From: Actinomycetes bacterium
Lineage (GTDB): Bacteria; Actinomycetota; JAICYB01
Assembly (NCBI GenBank): GCA_025934435.1
Contig: JAICYB010000006.1
Coordinates: forward strand, 1 to 64,000
Direction: 5' to 3'
Length of the DNA: 64,000 nucleotides
The notes beneath the pieces were generated by a model. The model had not been told where the DNA came from. It searched no databases and saw only the letters and a program-made list of their open reading frames with translations. The position numbers and the translations under genes were made by a program. Positions 60,719 through 64,000 of the stretch are shown one piece after another. The stretch's first letter is position 1, and every line of letters begins with the position of its first letter.

Positions 60719-62031
60719 GCGCGGGCGACTTCGTTCCGCACACGCCGGACGACATCGAAGCGATGCTCGGCGTCATCGGTGCCTCGTCCATCGACGACCT
60801 CTTCACGGTGATCCCCGCCGCCCTTCGTGATCCTTCGATCTCGCTGCCGGAAGCGCTTCCCGAGCCGGGTGTCGTCTCGCACCTGCGCGCTCTCGCATCG
60901 CGGAACGCTCCCGCCGGCGACGGTGTGAACTTCCTCGGCGGCGGCCTGTACGACCACTACGTGCCCGCGGCCGTCCGCGCGATGCAGTCGCGAGGAGAGT
61001 TCGCGACGGCCTACACGCCGTACCAGGCCGAAGCCTCGCAGGGGACGCTTCAGATGATCTTCGAGTTCCAAACGATGATCGCGGAGCTGTTCGGCCTCGC
61101 CGTCTCGAACGCGTCGCTCTACGACGGTGGCACGGGCCTCGTCGAAGCGGTGAACCTCGCCGCGATGCGACGGGACGGACGGCGCGTCCTGCTCTGCGGC
61201 GGTGTCAACCCGCGCTACCGCCGGGTGCTCGAAACGTACGCCGACGGCCTCGGCATCGAGGTCGGCGTGCTGCCGACCACCGACATGGTTACCGACCCGA
61301 GTGCGATCGGGAGCGACGACGTCCTCGCCGTGGTCGTGCAGCAACCGAACGCCTGGGGCTTCCTCGAGGACGCTCGCGCTCTTGCCACAGCCGCGGGCGA
61401 AGCCGGCGCCGTCGTGATCGGCATCGCCGACCCCATGACGCTCGGCGTGCTCGCGCCGCCGGGGGAGTGGGGAGCGCACATCGCGATCGCCGAAGGCCAA
61501 GCGGTCGGCAACCCGATGGCCTTCGGCGGGCAGTGCGTCGGTCTCTTCGCCTGCAACGACGAATTCGCGCGTCATATGCCCGGACGTCTCGTCGGCGAGA
61601 CGGTCGACGCCGACGGACGGCGCGGCTGGGTGCTCACGCTCCAAGCGCGCGAGCAGCACATCAAACGCGAGAAGGCCGGATCGAACATCTGCACCAACCA
61701 GACGTTGTTCGCGCTCGGCGTCGCGGTACACCTGTCGTGGCTGGGGCCCGAAGGGCTGCGTCGCGTCGGTGAGATCTCCGGTGCGCTGGCGCACGAAGCC
61801 GCGCGGCGGATCGCGTCGGAGACGAACTTCGAGATCGCGTCGTCGCGTCCCTTCGTGAGGGAATTCGCGGTGCGCGGTCCGCGCGACACGTTGGAGGAGT
61901 TGCGCCATCGCGGGATCTTCGCGGGCCCGGCGCTCGACGACGATACGTTCAACCTCGCGTTCACGGAGAAACGCACCCCGCAGGATGTCGAGGTTCTCGT
62001 CGAAGCACTGACCGAGATCGGCAAGACATGA
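60715..62031 (+). CDS. gcvPA: Glycine dehydrogenase (decarboxylating) subunit 1
   Basis: A 438-residue P-protein N-terminal half of the split type. Text such as YTPYQAEASQGTLQMIFEFQTMIAELFGLAVSNASLYDGGTGLVEA, AEGQAVGNPMAFGGQCVGLFACND and EKAGSNICTNQTLFAL matches GcvPA. It forms a complex with GcvPB, which holds the PLP lysine. The GTG at 60715 shares GTGA with the gcvT stop; an open frame upstream belongs to the shadow of gcvT. Confidence 0.94.
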   Translation: MSAGDFVPHTPDDIEAMLGVIGASSIDDLFTVIPAALRDPSISLPEALPEPGVVSHLRALASRNAPAGDGVNFLGGGLYDHYVPAAVRAMQSRGEFATAYTPYQAEASQGTLQMIFEFQTMIAELFGLAVSNASLYDGGTGLVEAVNLAAMRRDGRRVLLCGGVNPRYRRVLETYADGLGIEVGVLPTTDMVTDPSAIGSDDVLAVVVQQPNAWGFLEDARALATAAGEAGAVVIGIADPMTLGVLAPPGEWGAHIAIAEGQAVGNPMAFGGQCVGLFACNDEFARHMPGRLVGETVDADGRRGWVLTLQAREQHIKREKAGSNICTNQTLFALGVAVHLSWLGPEGLRRVGEISGALAHEAARRIASETNFEIASSRPFVREFAVRGPRDTLEELRHRGIFAGPALDDDTFNLAFTEKRTPQDVEVLVEALTEIGKT

Positions 62032-63467
62032 CTCGCGAACCGGACACGATCTTCGAGTTGTCTCGTCCCGGGCGCCGGTCGTGGTCGCTTCCGGAAGCGC
62101 CGTTCGACGTCGAGCCGGTTCCGTCCGAGTTCGCTCGGCGTGACGCGCCGAAGCTTCCCGAGGTGAGCGAAGGCGGACTGATCCGCCACTTCACGCAGCT
62201 CTCCGAGCGCAACTTCGCGATCGACAACGCGTTCTATCCGCTGGGCTCGTGCACGATGAAGTACAACCCGAAGGTTCAGGACGAGCTCGCGGCCTTGTCC
62301 GGCTTCCGCGACCTGCACCCCGACCAACCTCTCGCCGACATCCAAGGCGCTCTCGAGCTGCTCTGGACGTTCGAGCGCGATCTTTGCGAGATCACCGGCA
62401 TGACCGCGGCGACGTTCTGTCCGGCTGCCGGAGCGCACGGAGAGATCACGGCGCTCCTCATGTGGCGGAAGCACTTCGCGAACGACCGGAGTCGCGACAC
62501 GGTCATCATCCCGGACTCCGCGCACGGAACGAACCCCGCATCCGTTCGGCTCGCGGGCTTCAAGGTCGCCGAGGTGCCGTCGGGACCGGACGGCCAGGTC
62601 GACGTCGACGCGTTGAAGGGGCTCCTCGGCCCCCACGTCGTCGGTCTCATGATCACGAACCCGAACACGCTCGGCGTGTTCGAGCAACGCATCGACGAGA
62701 TCACGAAGTTCGTCCACGACGCCGGCGGCTTCGCGTACTGCGACGGCGCGAACCTGAACGCGCTCGTCGGACGCGCGCTTCCCGGCGACATGGGCTTCGA
62801 CGTGGTGCACATCAATCTGCACAAGACGTTCTCGACACCGCACGGCGGCGGCGGTCCCGGCGCCGGCCCGCTCTGTGTGGACGAAGCGCTCGAGCCTTAC
62901 CTACCGGTCCCGCGAGTGAAGCGTCTGGACGACGGGACGTTCGCCTGGGACCACGATCACGCGTCGACGATCGGCCCCGTCCACTCGTTCGGCGGGAACT
63001 TCGCGGTCGTCGTGCGTGCGTATGCCTACCTGCGCCGGCTCGGTCTCGACGGCCTCCGCCGCGTGAGCGGCATGGCCGTGCTCAACGCGAACTACGTCAA
63101 GAAGAAGGTCGACGCGCGCTACCGCGTTCCCTACAGCGAAGGGACGATGCACGAGTTCGTCGCCTCGGGCGACTTCCTCCGTAAGTTCGGCGGCGTGCGG
63201 ACCTTCGACGTCGCGAAGGCGTTGCTCGACCACGGGTTCCACGCGCCGACGGTGTACTTCCCGCTCACGGTGCGTGAAGCGCTGATGGTCGAGCCGACGG
63301 AGACGGAATCGAAGGAAACGCTCGATGCCTTCGCGCAGGCGTTGCTCGAGATCGCCGAGCAGGCCGAAGCGGGCCACGCCGACGAACTCCGGAGCGCGCC
63401 CCACACGCTCCCCGTATCCCGCCTGGACGAGGCGCGGGCCGCCCGGCAGCTCAAGCTGAGGGCCTGA
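62028..63467 (+). CDS. gcvPB: Glycine dehydrogenase (decarboxylating) subunit 2
   Basis: A 479-residue P-protein C-terminal half carrying the cofactor. The PLP lysine is in [24 protein letters not shown]. Other landmarks: [50 protein letters not shown] and [14 protein letters not shown]. The start overlaps gcvPA by four bases (ATGA). No terminator is evident before the next gene. Confidence 0.95.
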   Translation: MTREPDTIFELSRPGRRSWSLPEAPFDVEPVPSEFARRDAPKLPEVSEGGLIRHFTQLSERNFAIDNAFYPLGSCTMKYNPKVQDELAALSGFRDLHPDQPLADIQGALELLWTFERDLCEITGMTAATFCPAAGAHGEITALLMWRKHFANDRSRDTVIIPDSAHGTNPASVRLAGFKVAEVPSGPDGQVDVDALKGLLGPHVVGLMITNPNTLGVFEQRIDEITKFVHDAGGFAYCDGANLNALVGRALPGDMGFDVVHINLHKTFSTPHGGGGPGAGPLCVDEALEPYLPVPRVKRLDDGTFAWDHDHASTIGPVHSFGGNFAVVVRAYAYLRRLGLDGLRRVSGMAVLNANYVKKKVDARYRVPYSEGTMHEFVASGDFLRKFGGVRTFDVAKALLDHGFHAPTVYFPLTVREALMVEPTETESKETLDAFAQALLEIAEQAEAGHADELRSAPHTLPVSRLDEARAARQLKLRA

Positions 63468-63476
63468 CCAGCAAGA

Positions 63477-63505
63477 TTGAGGTATCCACAGGCCGGGCAT
63501 ATGTC
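63477..63505 (+). promoter_or_regulatory. Possible promoter of the collagen-like gene
   Basis: TTGAGG (63477-63482), a 17-base spacer and TATGTC (63500-63505) lie in the gap after gcvPB. Imperfect GGCCG/CGGCC pairing overlaps the -10 region. The remaining 55 bases to the start hold a good ribosome site and nothing else recognised. Confidence 0.35.
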
Positions 63506-63560
63506 CTTCGGCCCGTAGGTCGGGGTCGAAGAAGAGGGCACCTTGGGGAAGGAGGCTCTG

Positions 63561-63971
63561 ATGAGCTTGAGGAAGGGCGTGTTCGCTGTCTTCGTCGCCG
63601 CGGCGTGTGCTTTGACGCCCGCGGCCATCGCCCAAACGGCCGGCACCGCAGGATCTCCGGGAAGTCCGGGATCTCCGGGATCTCCGGGATCTCCTGGGTC
63701 CCCGGGAGCGCTTGGGAGTCCGGGATCTCCGGGATCTCCGGGATCTCCTGGGGCGCTCGGAAGTCCGGGGTCTCCCGGAACTCCTGGGACTCCGGGAACC
63801 GCAGGATCGCCTGGGATCCCGGGAAGCGCGGGAACCGGTGGCAGCATGACGGCCCCGGGGACGCTTCCCCACACCGGCGCGAACGCCGGTGACATGGCGG
63901 CCGCCGGCGTGGCGCTCGTCGCCGCCGGCGCGGTTGCGCTGCGGATGCGGCGTCGACTCGTCGTCGCGTAA
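63561..63971 (+). CDS. Collagen-like cell-wall protein with LPHTG sortase motif
   Basis: A 136-residue exported protein. Signal peptide about residues 1-25 (ending AIAQ); 22 Gly-X-Y triplets at 28-93, mostly Gly-Ser-Pro with Gly-Ala-Leu and Gly-Thr-Pro units; the sortase motif LPHTG at 102-106; then a hydrophobic helix (113-128) and RMRRR tail. This is the arrangement of Gram-positive collagen-like surface proteins, though very short. No sortase gene is in the window. I chose the ATG at 63561, with a GGAGG ribosome site; a TTG at 63543 is alternative. Confidence 0.85.
   Translation: MSLRKGVFAVFVAAACALTPAAIAQTAGTAGSPGSPGSPGSPGSPGSPGALGSPGSPGSPGSPGALGSPGSPGTPGTPGTAGSPGIPGSAGTGGSMTAPGTLPHTGANAGDMAAAGVALVAAGAVALRMRRRLVVA
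63642..63839 (+). repeat. Collagen-like Gly-X-Y repeat, 9-base period
   Basis: Twenty-two codon triplets, many reading GGA-TCT-CCG or close, in the order six Gly-Ser-Pro, one Gly-Ala-Leu, four Gly-Ser-Pro, one Gly-Ala-Leu, then mixed units. The 9-base period and near-identical codons suggest length change by slippage. Confidence 0.9.
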
Positions 63972-64000
63972 CGATCTTCGAAGAACCGGGGGGCGCGTGC
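63972..64000. other. Window end, no gene seen
   Basis: The last 29 bases hold the palindrome CTTCGAAG and a G-run; too short to interpret. Confidence 0.5.

Overview
The window is high-GC and gene-dense. It comes from a chromosome that looks like an uncultured, probably deep-branching member of the Actinomycetota. The evidence is a dcw cluster running into sepF and yggT, a long eukaryote-like (type 2) IleRS, an ANTAR response regulator, a DUF2505-like protein, an LPXTG-type surface protein, many GTG/TTG starts, and many GTGA/ATGA gene overlaps. The MurE motif DNPR predicts meso-diaminopimelate peptidoglycan. The exact class cannot be fixed from this sequence alone.

Layout. 1-16 kb: ftsI (cut by the window edge), murE, murF, mraY, murD, ftsW, murG, murC, murB, ftsQ, ftsZ, pgeF, yggS-type, sepF, yggT, then an unrecognised coiled-coil protein and two paralogous membrane proteins with histone-H1-like tails. 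16-20 kb (minus): ileS, a double-ACT protein and def. 20-27 kb: a 1353-residue secreted repeat protein, a DksA/TraR factor, lspA, rluD-type and a membrane protein ending in a terminator. 27-30.5 kb: dnaE behind a ten-codon mini-ORF. 30.5-38 kb: hisD-C-B-H-A-F-I, then a trp leader/attenuator and a fused trpE-trpG. 38-42.5 kb: a kinase-like phosphotransferase, an exported DUF5666-like protein, an OmpR-type two-component system and an M28 peptidase lipoprotein. 42.5-48 kb: trpD-C-F-B, a GNAT, a cupin and trpA. 48-53.5 kb: two hotdog-fold proteins (plus), then on the minus strand a WxL-like/DUF916-like surface pair, a second sensor kinase/receiver pair and a LAGLIDADG-type protein next to tRNA-Leu(CAA). 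53.6-64 kb: DUF2505-like, ANTAR regulator, livK-H-M-G-F, gcvT-gcvPA-gcvPB and a collagen-like LPHTG protein.

How the genes work together. The first 14 kb builds and places the division septum: lipid II precursors (MurC-F, MraY, MurG), flipping/polymerisation (FtsW/FtsI) and Z-ring assembly (FtsZ, FtsQ, SepF). The his and trp genes are almost contiguous, with a textbook transcription attenuator at their boundary (a 14-residue leader peptide containing Trp-Glu-Trp). The liv transporter and the glycine-cleavage genes form an amino-acid uptake and breakdown block.

The most striking items are: the trp attenuator; a TrpF whose catalytic cysteine is replaced by aspartate; a recurring TANNNT box 6-10 bases before start codons that lack a Shine-Dalgarno sequence, which suggests leaderless mRNAs; the dnaE mini-ORF; a LexA-type palindrome at the LAGLIDADG/tRNA locus; the collagen-like sortase substrate; and the H1-tailed membrane protein pair. 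No CRISPR array, insertion sequence, rRNA or prophage was seen. No gene-free gap exceeds about 200 bases.
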